Source: Marinobacterium aestuarii (GTDB lineage Bacteria > Pseudomonadota > Gammaproteobacteria > Pseudomonadales > Balneatricaceae). Taken from it: a stretch of 64,000 bases of DNA. The stretch covers positions 620,001 through 684,000 of the forward strand of contig NZ_CP015839.1 of NCBI RefSeq assembly GCF_001651805.1. Reading direction: 5' to 3'. This document shows, piece by piece, positions 30,240 to 38,466 of this stretch; the first letter of the stretch is position 1, and each line of letters opens with the position of its first letter. Both the position numbers and the translations under genes were made by a program. Under the pieces are notes generated by a model. The model saw only the letters and a program-made list of their open reading frames with translations. It was not told the origin of the DNA and did no database searches.

Positions 30240-31331
30240 ATGATTAAGAAAGGTTTGGTGCTGATTTTTTCTTTCACCTTGTCTGGATGCGGGCCTTTTC
30301 TTGTTCGTGCAGAGCCGGAGCGCGCGGCAGGGGGTAATGTCAGTACAGTGCCTGCTCCGACGCTCAATCAGTCGGTAGCGCCTGTTGATACGCCCACTGA
30401 TCGTTATCTGGCGTATTCAGACGATGTGGATACATCTATTGCGAACCTGGATCAGGATGCTGGCGGTCTGTCCGGTATTTCTCCGGGGCAGTGCTGGGTC
30501 TATGCTCAGGTCAAACACAAGGCTGTCAAAGACAACATTGATGTTCTGATGCAGGACTCCACGACAAAAATAACGGTGACGCCGGCGGAATTGAAGCGTG
30601 GGCTTACGACCGTTGTTACGCGTGAGGGTGCGGTAACCTATAAAATAATTCCGGCCAAGTACAAGCAGGTAATCGAGCAGGTTGTAGTGCGGCCTGAAGT
30701 TGTGCGCTATAAGGTCGAGCCCGCAGTCTACGCCCAAAAAGAAGTTGAAGTGGTCGTTGAGCAGGCGCGATCCGTAATGGAACCCTGTGAAACCTCGGGT
30801 ACGCAATTTTCGAAGGGCACCGGCGTGCAGGCTTTCTGCTCCAGTCTGGTGCCGCAAAAGACCAGGAAAATCATCAGGAAAGAGCTCATTAAACCTGAAA
30901 TGACACGGATGATCGTTGAGCCGGCCGAGACCAAGGAAGTGACCCGCTGGGTCGTGGTAGCGCCGGCCCAGGCGGTCAGTGTCGATGTGCAGCCGGAGAC
31001 AGAGCGCCTGGATGTAGAGAATCTGGTGAGTGCTGAGTCGGTGACACTGAACGATGTTCCGCCGGTGACCAAGTCAATGGTCGTTACTCGCTACGAAGGT
31101 GAGGCTAAGGTCGTTTCCCGTCGGGCAGTGTGCGACGCTGATATGACGAAGGACCTGATAAAGATTGTTCAGCGCAAACTGCTGGATCGAGGCTATTACC
31201 CTGGTCGGCTTGATGGCATTGTCGGAACGAGGACTATTGATGCGCTGAAAGAATATCAGGTCGCCAATGCGCTGGCAGTCGGTGCCCTGACCTATGAAAG
31301 CCTTCAGCAGTTGGGTGTTGAAACTCACTGA
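30240..31331 (+). CDS. Lipoprotein with repeated beta segments and a C-terminal peptidoglycan-binding domain
   Basis: 363 residues. Lipobox TLSGC (Cys17). The middle of the protein has repeated segments of the form P-A-x-Y-x-x-V-x-E-x-V (for example IIPAKYKQVIEQVVVRPE and VEPAVYAQKEVEVVVE; later VEPAETKEVTRWVVVAPA). The end, IVQRKLLDRGYYPGRLDGI followed by ALKEYQVANAL, is a PG_binding_1 domain. The architecture suggests an envelope protein that links outer membrane and cell wall. Base composition is visibly more AT-rich than its neighbours, and the 180 bp before it hold no gene. Function unknown. Confidence 0.75.
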   Translation: MIKKGLVLIFSFTLSGCGPFLVRAEPERAAGGNVSTVPAPTLNQSVAPVDTPTDRYLAYSDDVDTSIANLDQDAGGLSGISPGQCWVYAQVKHKAVKDNIDVLMQDSTTKITVTPAELKRGLTTVVTREGAVTYKIIPAKYKQVIEQVVVRPEVVRYKVEPAVYAQKEVEVVVEQARSVMEPCETSGTQFSKGTGVQAFCSSLVPQKTRKIIRKELIKPEMTRMIVEPAETKEVTRWVVVAPAQAVSVDVQPETERLDVENLVSAESVTLNDVPPVTKSMVVTRYEGEAKVVSRRAVCDADMTKDLIKIVQRKLLDRGYYPGRLDGIVGTRTIDALKEYQVANALAVGALTYESLQQLGVETH

Positions 31332-31343
31332 TTATTAACCGGG

Positions 31344-31421
31344 CGGACAAGCAGGTTTCCTGCTTGTTTGTCCGTTATGAAGATGAATTAAGACCCCTTG
31401 CTTCTGCAAAGCAAGGTTTTT
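31344..31421 (+). terminator. Two successive hairpins, the second a Rho-independent terminator
   Basis: The first hairpin (31344-31374) pairs GGACAAGCAGG with CCTGCTT-GTT-TGTCC, containing a small bulge. The second (31396-31416) is a perfect 8-bp stem CCTTGCTT / AAGCAAGG followed by five T residues (31417-31421), a standard intrinsic terminator for the lipoprotein gene. Confidence 0.75.
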
Positions 31422-31926
31422 CGTCATCTCTCGCGACTATAAGGCCTTTGCGGTAACAAGGGGCGTACTGGGCCTGGGTTTCTGAAAATCAATGATTAAG
31501 AATTTTTGCTGTTCTTGTTAAGTCGCAGGATTAATACATTTGAATGTTACGGATGTGTTAATCAATATTTTTTGCGTGTGTCACTGTAATAAATCCCGTC
31601 CTCGCACCCTTTTAATATTTTCCCATCTGCTTTCTTGCCTCTTGCTGTCCCTTTTTCCTTTTCCCTGTCTTCTGCTCTCGGGCGTTTGGTTGTGTCTATG
31701 GGGGCCTGCTGCGCCTGCGCCTCCCTGCAGCCTTGGTCGCGCCGTTACGAGGTTGCGTTGTCGCTGGCGTACAGGAAAAATTGGCTTAATGTCAGGCCGC
31801 TGATTGTGTATACACCCAAGATCGGAGAAAATGACGGGTTATTCCTTAAGTATCCCGCACCCTTCCTGTCGGCCTTGTAGTTCCGTGTGTCATTGGGGTG
31901 GGGCAATCAGAGTGAAAGATCTACCT
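31422..31926. other. 505-bp AT- and pyrimidine-rich interval before prfC, no supported gene
   Basis: The interval is noticeably AT-rich at 31480-31620 and has a long C/T-rich stretch at about 31610-31680. Short frames at 31540-31803 and 31635-31880 have no recognisable motif, poor codon usage and no ribosome-binding site. It presumably holds the prfC promoter; no clear -35/-10 pair is evident. Confidence 0.5.
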
Positions 31927-33513
31927 ATGTCAGCAGCTGAGCTTGCCCGCGCCGTCGGGAACAGACGCACCTTTGCCATCATCTCGCACCCGGATGCGGG
32001 CAAAACCACCATTACCGAGAAACTGTTGCTGCTGGGTCAGCTGATCCAGAAGGCCGGTACCGTCAAGGGCAAGAAAAGCGATCGTCACGCGACCTCTGAC
32101 TGGATGACCATGGAGCAGGAACGTGGTATTTCCATCACCTCTTCGGTGATGCAGTTTCCGTACAATGGCCGCACCGTCAATCTGCTGGATACCCCGGGGC
32201 ACGAGGATTTCTCGGAAGATACCTACCGTACCCTGACGGCGGTGGATTCGGCGCTGATGGTGGTGGATGGTGCCAAGGGTGTCGAGGATCGCACCATCAA
32301 GTTGATGGAGGTCTGCCGCCTGCGCGATACGCCGATTTTCTCCTTCGTCAACAAACTTGACCGAGACATTCGCGACCCCATCGAACTGCTGGATGAAATT
32401 GAGGAAGTGCTGCGCATTCAGGCGGCGCCTATCACCTGGCCGATTGGCCAGGGCAAGGAATTCAAGGGTGTTTATAATCTCTACACCGATGAAATTCACG
32501 TGTTTGAGCCTGGCAAGAATGCAGTGCTATCCGATGATATCCGTATCAAGGGTATTGATTCGCCTGAGGCGCGTGAGCTGCTGGACGATACTTACGACGA
32601 CTTTGTCGAGGAAATGGAGCTGGTGCGCGGCGCAACCCATCTGTGGGATCGGGAAGCGTTTATGGCGGGCAAGCTGACGCCGGTGTATTTTGGCACCGCG
32701 CTGAGCAACTTCGGTGTGCGGGAAATGCTGCATGACTTTGTCGAATGGGCGCCGGCACCTGCTGCGCGCCAGACGCAGACTCGTCCGGTGGAAGCCGATG
32801 AGGCGAACTTCAGTGGCTTCGTTTTCAAGATACAGGCCAACATGGACCCCAAGCACCGCGACCGCATTGCCTTCATGCGCGTGTGCTCGGGCAAGTACGA
32901 GCGGGGCATGAAAATGCGCCACACCCGTATTGGCAAGGATGTGAAGATCGCCGATGCGGTGACCTTTCTGGCCGGTGATCGCGAGAACGTTGAAGAGGCC
33001 TGGTCGGGCGATATCATTGGCCTGCATAACCACGGCACTATTCAGATCGGCGATACCTTCACCGCCGGTGAGGATCTGAAATTCACCGGTATTCCGCACT
33101 TCGCACCAGAAATGTTTCGCCGCGTGCGGCCCAAGGACCCGATGAAAATGAAGCAGCTGCAAAAAGGTCTGCAGCAGCTGTCGGAAGAGGGCGCGGTGCA
33201 GCTGTTTCAGCCATTGAAGAACAACGACCTGGTGCTGGGTGCGGTCGGTCAGCTGCAGTTTGAGGTCGTAGTCTACCGCCTGCTGGATGAGTACAAGGTT
33301 GACTGCGTCTATGAGGCCGTCACTGTGCAGACGGCGCGCTGGGTCGAATGCAGTGATAACAAGATGCTGGAGGAGTTCCGCCGCAAGGGGTACGAAAATC
33401 TGGCGATTGATGGCGGTGGTCTGCTGACCTACCTGGCGCCGACACGGGTCAACCTGAGCCTGACCCAGGAGCGCTGGCCGGATATCGCATTTAGGGCCAC
33501 TCGCGAGCACTGA
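31927..33513 (+). CDS. prfC: Peptide chain release factor 3
   Basis: 528 residues from the ATG at 31927 ([19 protein letters not shown]). The G-domain motifs of RF3 are clear: G1 HPDAGKTT, G3 [13 protein letters not shown]4 NKLDRD. The C-terminal RF3 domains are complete. The GTPase recycles RF1/RF2 from the ribosome after peptide release. The ribosome-binding site is weak, and a GTG at 31912 is a possible longer start ([10 protein letters not shown]). Stands alone, with gaps on both sides. Confidence 0.95.
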   Translation: MSAAELARAVGNRRTFAIISHPDAGKTTITEKLLLLGQLIQKAGTVKGKKSDRHATSDWMTMEQERGISITSSVMQFPYNGRTVNLLDTPGHEDFSEDTYRTLTAVDSALMVVDGAKGVEDRTIKLMEVCRLRDTPIFSFVNKLDRDIRDPIELLDEIEEVLRIQAAPITWPIGQGKEFKGVYNLYTDEIHVFEPGKNAVLSDDIRIKGIDSPEARELLDDTYDDFVEEMELVRGATHLWDREAFMAGKLTPVYFGTALSNFGVREMLHDFVEWAPAPAARQTQTRPVEADEANFSGFVFKIQANMDPKHRDRIAFMRVCSGKYERGMKMRHTRIGKDVKIADAVTFLAGDRENVEEAWSGDIIGLHNHGTIQIGDTFTAGEDLKFTGIPHFAPEMFRRVRPKDPMKMKQLQKGLQQLSEEGAVQLFQPLKNNDLVLGAVGQLQFEVVVYRLLDEYKVDCVYEAVTVQTARWVECSDNKMLEEFRRKGYENLAIDGGGLLTYLAPTRVNLSLTQERWPDIAFRATREH

Positions 33514-33608
33514 TGCGCAGATGCCGATACCTGCCCTGTGGCGGTGCTGGCTTTGTACTTTTGTGCATAGGAAGCAGGGCTCGTCACTGATACAGAGGGG
33601 AGGTGATC

Positions 33609-34415
33609 ATGCAATCCGACCTGGATCTGTTTGACAGTCACTGCCATCTGGATTTTGACGCTTTCGGTGGCTGGCGTGATCAGGCGCTGCGCAATGCCCG
33701 CAGCGCCGGTATTCGTCAGATTTTGCTGCCGGGCGTGACGGCGCAATACTGGCCGCGCCTGCTGCAGCTGTGCCAGCTCCACGCGCAGGCTTGCGAACAC
33801 TATCCTCTGCTATACCCGGCTCTGGGGATGCACCCCTGTTTTATGGCCGAACATAGGCCTGAACACCTCGACCTGCTGCAGCAGCGCCTCGCTGAAGGTG
33901 AGGCTCTGGCCGTCGGCGAAATTGGGCTCGACTTCTTTATCCCTGATAGCGATGCGCAGGCTCAGCAGCAATTGCTCGAGCAGCAGCTGCTGCTGGCCAG
34001 GCAGTTTGACTTGCCGGTACTGCTGCATGTGCGCAAGGCCCATGACCCGATGCTGAAAACCCTGCGGCGATTGAAGTTGCCGCGCGGCGGCATAGTTCAT
34101 GCCTTTTCCGGCAGCGAGCAGCAGGCGCGCATCTATATTGATCTGGGTTTCAAGCTGGGGTTTGGAGGTGTGCTTAGTTACGGGCGTGCCACCAAGCTGC
34201 GTCATCTGGCGGCGACCCTGCCGCTCGAATCCATGGTGCTGGAAACTGACGCCCCGGATATGCCGCTGTCTGGCTGGCGTGAGGAACCTAACCGGCCAGA
34301 ACGCGTGGCGGATGTGCTGGGTGTTTTGGCGCAGCTGCGGGCAGAGCCTGTGAGGCAGATTGCCCGCCAGACGACGCACAATGCCTGTGCGGTACTGGGG
34401 TTGGCCGGTGGCTGA
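33609..34415 (+). CDS. TatD-family metal-dependent DNase
   Basis: 268 residues from the ATG at 33609, preceded by GGGGAGGTG; a GTG two codons upstream is less well placed. The amidohydrolase metal motif DSHCHLDF opens the protein, and AVGEIGLDFF, LPVLLHVRKAH and ETDAPDMPLSGWR carry the other metal ligands. This size and pattern fit YjjV/TatD-type hydrolases, implicated in DNA degradation and repair or D-aminoacyl hydrolysis. Follows prfC by 95 bp on the same strand, as yjjV follows near prfC in E. coli. Confidence 0.88.
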   Translation: MQSDLDLFDSHCHLDFDAFGGWRDQALRNARSAGIRQILLPGVTAQYWPRLLQLCQLHAQACEHYPLLYPALGMHPCFMAEHRPEHLDLLQQRLAEGEALAVGEIGLDFFIPDSDAQAQQQLLEQQLLLARQFDLPVLLHVRKAHDPMLKTLRRLKLPRGGIVHAFSGSEQQARIYIDLGFKLGFGGVLSYGRATKLRHLAATLPLESMVLETDAPDMPLSGWREEPNRPERVADVLGVLAQLRAEPVRQIARQTTHNACAVLGLAGG

Positions 34416-34441
34416 GGCCGGAGAGTCGGCAGGGGTGGCTC

Positions 34442-34831
34442 TTAGTTGTTGTCGTCCGGGTAAATCCAGTCGAAGATGTTGTTCAGCGTATTCCAGGCTA
34501 CGGTGGTTTTGTCATTGATCGGCAGTACATAGTAGCGGCCACTCTCATCCGCAGGCTTGGCGCTGTAGCTGCCATCGGCGGGCTCCAGCATCATTTTTGC
34601 CAGGCTGAGGGGGTAGTTGGGTGACGTTAGCTGCTGGCCGTAGGCTTCTTCGATGGGATCGGCCAGGGCGATGCCGGGTGCGACCAACGCCAGTTCGAGG
34701 CAGGTGTTCGAAGTGCCGCGGCACAGCTGCAGGTAGCGCGTGTCCAGGGTGTAAAAATCTTCCTGTTTGGTTTCAAGGGCGAGGCAGCCGCTCAGTGTCA
34801 GGGCAAGGGCGAAGAGAGTTACGAGGCGCAT
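34442..34831 (-). CDS. Small predicted lipoprotein, unknown family
   Basis: 129 residues from the ATG at 34831, with GGAAAC upstream. Lipobox TLSGC (Cys16). The mature part has two cysteines (LQLCRGTSNTCLELALV) that could form a disulfide, and ends WIYPDDNN. No family recognised. It lies 41 bp after fabY on the same strand, so the two may be co-transcribed, and is convergent with the TatD-type gene. Confidence 0.7.
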   Translation of the reverse strand: MRLVTLFALALTLSGCLALETKQEDFYTLDTRYLQLCRGTSNTCLELALVAPGIALADPIEEAYGQQLTSPNYPLSLAKMMLEPADGSYSAKPADESGRYYVLPINDKTTVAWNTLNNIFDWIYPDDNN

Positions 34832-34872
34832 GGAGTTTCCTGTCTGTGATATCTGTGCCGTGGCGCAACGCC

Positions 34873-36783
34873 TCAGCACATGTCCTTGAAGGGGTTGTCT
34901 TCGACCAGGCTGACGGCCTGTTCGTAGCCGGGCAGGCGCACTTCGCGGTCGCTGATCTGCAGGTCGCTGCCTTCCAGTACGCCGTTGTCGTAACGATAGA
35001 TCGGTCGGCTCAGGCCTTTGCTGGCGGCATCCTCATAGGCGGCGGAGGCGGCAATGGCGGCTTCGCGCTGCTGGCGCCAGTGGGTCATGGCCTTGGCGCC
35101 GTGGCGGCGTTCCAGCAACTGTTCGGTAACAGTGGGTGAGAGCACAGGCGCGCTGGCGTTGTTGCCGCCAAAACCCTTGGCGTTGAGCAGAACGGCGTCC
35201 ATGCCCTGGGGGCCAACCTCCAGATGCTGGTGCGGGAACAGCAGGTTGCTGCTGTTAACGTCGTCGGCAATCTGCGGTGTGGTGTGAATGCCGGGAATAA
35301 AACCGTACTGCCAGGTGCCCAGCGACATGCTCAGCTGATCGCCACCGGCGGTGCCCTGGGAGTGGCCCAGGTAGGACTTGATCGCCGCCACAGGCCAGGA
35401 TTCGATGCCGAAGGCGCGGGCAATTTCATTCAGTACATGGGACTCGGTCACGCGATTTTGCGGCGTGCTGGTGCCGTGGGCCTGTACAAAGCTGCGCTGA
35501 CGCAGGGCTTCGTCGCCGAGCAGGGTGCGCACCATGCCGGCTGCTTTGCCCATGCACAGGTAGTTGCCGATACCGGGGGCGGAAATCGATTTCTTGTGAC
35601 CGTCGGCGTTAACGAATACATCGGGCACTGAACCGAAGATCTGGCAGCCCATTTCCAGCGCCAGGTCGTCGCTCATCAGCAGCACGAACTGGCTTGATTC
35701 GCCAATGGTGAAACCGCAGTTGTTGGCGAAGGGGCGGCAGGCGCGGCGGTAGTCGTCGTCACTCAGTGTGCTCAGGCCGTCCAGCGCCAGCAGGTCCTTG
35801 TCTTCGGCCAGGGCGCCCATGGCGCGAAAGCCTTCGATGATTTCCGGCGTTACGGGGGCATCGCTGCCGCCCACCAGAACAACCTTGCGGGCGCCGCTGC
35901 GAATGTCGTTGACGGCATTGCGCAGGTTGTAGAGGAAGGTGGCACAGGCGCCCAGAGCACCGCCGGTGACGCCGACATTGCCCAGTACGTAGGCGTTGAC
36001 GAAGTCAGCTGGCATCTGGGCATATCCCAGTGGCATCTGCTTGGAGGTGGTGCGCCTGCCCAGTGCCGGGAATTTGGTCAGGCCGCCGAAGCCGAAGTCG
36101 TCCAGCTGACCGATGGAGTTGCTGGCATAGACGCCGATCTGGTCGGGCCTGACTCTGGCGGCGATACGCTCAAAGGGCACACCGCTGGACTGCAGGGCAT
36201 CGGAGGCGGCAAAGACGGTCATCTGCAGGTTGCGCGGATGGTTGCGCGACTGGTAAAGAGTACCCGGCGCGAAGCCGGTCGGCAGCATGCCGGCGGATTG
36301 AACCTGGGCGGTCTTGCTGTCGGGGAATATGACTTCGCAGCGCCCGCTGATGGTCACTTCCATCTGGCCTGGCCCCAGGGGGCGCACTTCCCAATTGTCC
36401 GGCACTTGCTGGGGCATGTGGCGGCTGCGCAGCTGGAAGCGCAGCTGACCATCGGTGCCCTGAATATCGGCCGGGCGATTGAACATCACGGCATCGACAT
36501 CAAACCAGTCGGGGTGAATGCGCCGAATCAGGGTGTTGTCAATGACCTGTTGTCCTACCTGCATCAGCAAATCCTCCAGCGGGAGGGCTTCGCCGCTGGC
36601 GTTGAGGTACTGATCGTCCTTGTAGCTGGCCAGGTTCATCAGCGTCGCCAGGCTGAGCAGCGTTTGCTGGCGGCTGTCAGCATCAAGCTTGTCAAGAATC
36701 ACGCGGCGATAGGCGTGATGCGATGAGGCTCGACCGGCCGGATTGATACCACCAAAACCGACAATGACAGGCAGCTGAGACAA
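34873..36783 (-). CDS. fabY: FabY-type beta-ketoacyl-ACP synthase
   Basis: 636 residues, much longer than FabB/FabF/FabH. The thiolase-fold catalytic triad is visible: Cys280 in GALGACATFLYN, His436 in VQAHGTSTPQN and His474 in YLGHSQGTAGG. The N terminus MSQLPVIVGFGGINPAGR and overall length match Pseudomonas aeruginosa PA5174 (FabY), which condenses acetyl-CoA with malonyl-ACP and so starts fatty acid synthesis in place of FabH. Transcribed alone or with the small lipoprotein gene. The call rests on length, motifs and remembered similarity. Confidence 0.87.
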   Translation of the reverse strand: MSQLPVIVGFGGINPAGRASSHHAYRRVILDKLDADSRQQTLLSLATLMNLASYKDDQYLNASGEALPLEDLLMQVGQQVIDNTLIRRIHPDWFDVDAVMFNRPADIQGTDGQLRFQLRSRHMPQQVPDNWEVRPLGPGQMEVTISGRCEVIFPDSKTAQVQSAGMLPTGFAPGTLYQSRNHPRNLQMTVFAASDALQSSGVPFERIAARVRPDQIGVYASNSIGQLDDFGFGGLTKFPALGRRTTSKQMPLGYAQMPADFVNAYVLGNVGVTGGALGACATFLYNLRNAVNDIRSGARKVVLVGGSDAPVTPEIIEGFRAMGALAEDKDLLALDGLSTLSDDDYRRACRPFANNCGFTIGESSQFVLLMSDDLALEMGCQIFGSVPDVFVNADGHKKSISAPGIGNYLCMGKAAGMVRTLLGDEALRQRSFVQAHGTSTPQNRVTESHVLNEIARAFGIESWPVAAIKSYLGHSQGTAGGDQLSMSLGTWQYGFIPGIHTTPQIADDVNSSNLLFPHQHLEVGPQGMDAVLLNAKGFGGNNASAPVLSPTVTEQLLERRHGAKAMTHWRQQREAAIAASAAYEDAASKGLSRPIYRYDNGVLEGSDLQISDREVRLPGYEQAVSLVEDNPFKDMC

Positions 36784-36925
36784 AGGGGACTCCTCGGTTA
36801 GAACGGGCGCTGGGTTTTAAAGAGGACAGGGTCAAGCGGTGACATTTTATCGGTTGTTCGCCGGACTGACTAGCGCTAATCCCCCCGTAGCGCCGCTCAG
36901 GAGGTCAATAAATAGCGGTGCATGG

Positions 36926-36953
36926 TTGCCAGCCGGTACAAAGAACCTATGCT
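36926..36953 (+). promoter_or_regulatory. Candidate promoter of the OmpA-like lipoprotein gene
   Basis: TTGCCA (36926-36931) and TATGCT (36948-36953) with 16-bp spacing. The resulting leader of about 130 bases includes a small perfect hairpin, CGCCCG / CGGGCG (37051-37067). The rest of the 307-bp gap between fabY and this gene (36784-37090) shows no coding potential. Confidence 0.35.
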
Positions 36954-37090
36954 AAAGGGGTTATGGCGGGGCCTGCTGGCATGCGGCGAAAATGCGCTGC
37001 CAGGGGCTTCAGTAGCTGTTAATGCAGCACGTTTAGAATGGATCCTGAGCCGCCCGCAAATCGGGCGTAACAGCTGGAGTTGGACTCTCA

Positions 37091-37750
37091 ATGATGAAAA
37101 AAGTAATTACAGCGACGATGTTGGTGGGCGTGCTGGCGGGCTGCACGACTCTTGACCCTTATTCCCGGGAAGAAAAAACCGCGAACGCCACTAAGGGCGC
37201 GGGCATTGGCGCCGTGAGTGGCGCCCTGCTGGGCGCCGCCGTATCCAGCGGCAAGGATCGCGGCAAGGGTGCCCTGATCGGTGCTCTGGTTGGCGGTGCT
37301 GTGGGCGGTGGTGTTGGTGCCTACATGGACAAGCAGGAAATGGAGCTGCGTCAGCAGCTGGATGGTACTGGTGTCGGTGTTGAGCGTGTGGGTGATGACA
37401 TCCGCCTGATCATGCCGGGCAATATTACCTTCCAGACCGGCAGTGCCCAGCTGGATACGGGCTTCTATGCCGTGCTGGACGATGTGGCGCTGGTGCTGAA
37501 CAAGTACAAGGACAGTGCCGTGGGTGTGAACGGTTATACCGATAGCACAGGTTCCTTCGAGTTCAACCAGAGCCTGTCTGAACAGCGCGCCGCCAGTGTC
37601 GCCAGCTATCTGGTTGGTCGTGGCGTGTCCCAGTTGCGCTTGACGACCCAGGGCTATGGTCCGCGCTACCCGGTGGCAGACAACGGCTCGGCTGCAGGGC
37701 GTGCACAGAACCGTCGCGTGGAAGTCTATATTCGCGGCGCCGCGGGCTGA
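37091..37750 (+). CDS. OmpA-family lipoprotein with glycine zipper (YiaD-like)
   Basis: 219 residues. Lipobox VLAGC (Cys18), then a glycine-zipper region (GAGIGAVSGALLGAAV, ALIGALVGGAVGGGVGAY, about 37-80) that could insert into the membrane, and a C-terminal OmpA peptidoglycan-binding domain (ITFQTGSAQLD; VNGYTDSTGSFEFNQSLSEQ; GRAQNRRVEVYI). The architecture is that of YiaD/SlyB-OmpA fusion lipoproteins, which tether the outer membrane to peptidoglycan. Two adjacent ATG codons (37091, 37094) are possible starts. Followed by a strong terminator. Confidence 0.88.
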   Translation: MMKKVITATMLVGVLAGCTTLDPYSREEKTANATKGAGIGAVSGALLGAAVSSGKDRGKGALIGALVGGAVGGGVGAYMDKQEMELRQQLDGTGVGVERVGDDIRLIMPGNITFQTGSAQLDTGFYAVLDDVALVLNKYKDSAVGVNGYTDSTGSFEFNQSLSEQRAASVASYLVGRGVSQLRLTTQGYGPRYPVADNGSAAGRAQNRRVEVYIRGAAG

Positions 37751-37795
37751 TAGCTGATAGCTGATCAGTGTCCACCGTTAGTCTGAACGGTGAAT

Positions 37796-37831
37796 AAAAA
37801 AGGGCCCGGTCTGTTGATCGGGCCCTTTTTT
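37796..37831. terminator. Bidirectional Rho-independent terminator
   Basis: Perfect stem GGGCCCG / CGGGCCC flanked by A6 on the left and T6 on the right, so it works in both directions: for the OmpA-like gene on the plus strand and for the small coiled-coil gene on the minus strand. Confidence 0.9.
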
Positions 37832-37924
37832 GTACAGGGATGTACTTATCCTGTGGGCGCATGGACGCGCAGGAGCAGGGCTTGTGTCCGGCAGATGCGG
37901 GATCTGCCGTCGTGCGCGTGCGTC

Positions 37925-38125
37925 TCAGGCGGCTGACTGCGCGGCCTGAGTGGATTCGAAACGGGCCAGCAGGGATTGCAGGCGGCGGGTCGATTCGGAT
38001 TTATCGGCTTCCAGCGCATCCTTGGCATCACGCAGTTCGGTGACTTCCATACGCAGAAGCTCAACTTCTTCCAGCATTTCTTCGATTTTGCGTTCCAGCA
38101 AGGCGAACATTTCAGTCTGTTGCAT
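37925..38125 (-). CDS. Small coiled-coil protein, ZapB/TIGR02449-like
   Basis: 66 residues, almost entirely heptad-patterned helix (MFALLERKIEEMLEEVELLR and MEVTELRDAKDALEADKSES). Size and pattern recall TIGR02449/ZapB-like small coiled-coil proteins found near zapA in pseudomonads, but zapA is not in the window. AGGA lies 11 bases before the ATG. Downstream is the shared terminator; upstream is the inverted-repeat element at 38163. Family assignment is tentative. Confidence 0.6.
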   Translation of the reverse strand: MQQTEMFALLERKIEEMLEEVELLRMEVTELRDAKDALEADKSESTRRLQSLLARFESTQAAQSAA

Positions 38126-38162
38126 CTTGATTACAATCCTGATCCGGGGTGGGTAAAGCGGC

Positions 38163-38401
38163 CTAGGGGGCTGTCTGAGGATGCTAGCCGTAGCGAGAAC
38201 CGGCTGATTTGAGTTGGTTTTTGCGATGTTTTAAGGCGATAAATCGGCAGGATAGCCGATTTACACAGCGTTAGCTGCCCACCGGGCAAGCTACAGGGAT
38301 GTAGCTTGTGAATAGTGGTTCTATTTAACGCTAAACAGCGCGAAAACCAGCCAAGCTCAGATGGTTCGCAGTAGGTTAAGTATTGTCAAACAGCCGCCTA
38401 G
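38163..38401. mobile_element. MITE-like element with about 80-bp imperfect terminal inverted repeats
   Basis: The left arm (38163-38244) and the reverse complement of the right arm (38323-38401) align along their whole length: both begin CTAG, then GGGGCTGTCTGA versus GCGGCTGTTTGA, share GAACC, CTGA and GTTTT blocks, and end TAAAT. CCTAG occurs at both edges and may be a target duplication. In the centre is a perfect 9-bp hairpin, CAAGCTACA / TGTAGCTTG with loop GGGA (38287-38308). No transposase is encoded, so this would be a non-autonomous element. It fills most of the gap between the coiled-coil gene and flgT. Confidence 0.6.
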
Positions 38402-38466
38402 TATAGGGAAAAAACCGGGCCGGGCCTATTGTCGTTATTCAGCGACCTGAACACTTGGGCAAAGCC

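Noticed and set aside
31540-31880. Two small frames between the peptidoglycan-binding lipoprotein and prfC
   Set aside because: No start signals, unusual composition in a pyrimidine-rich stretch, no family resemblance; treated as non-coding.
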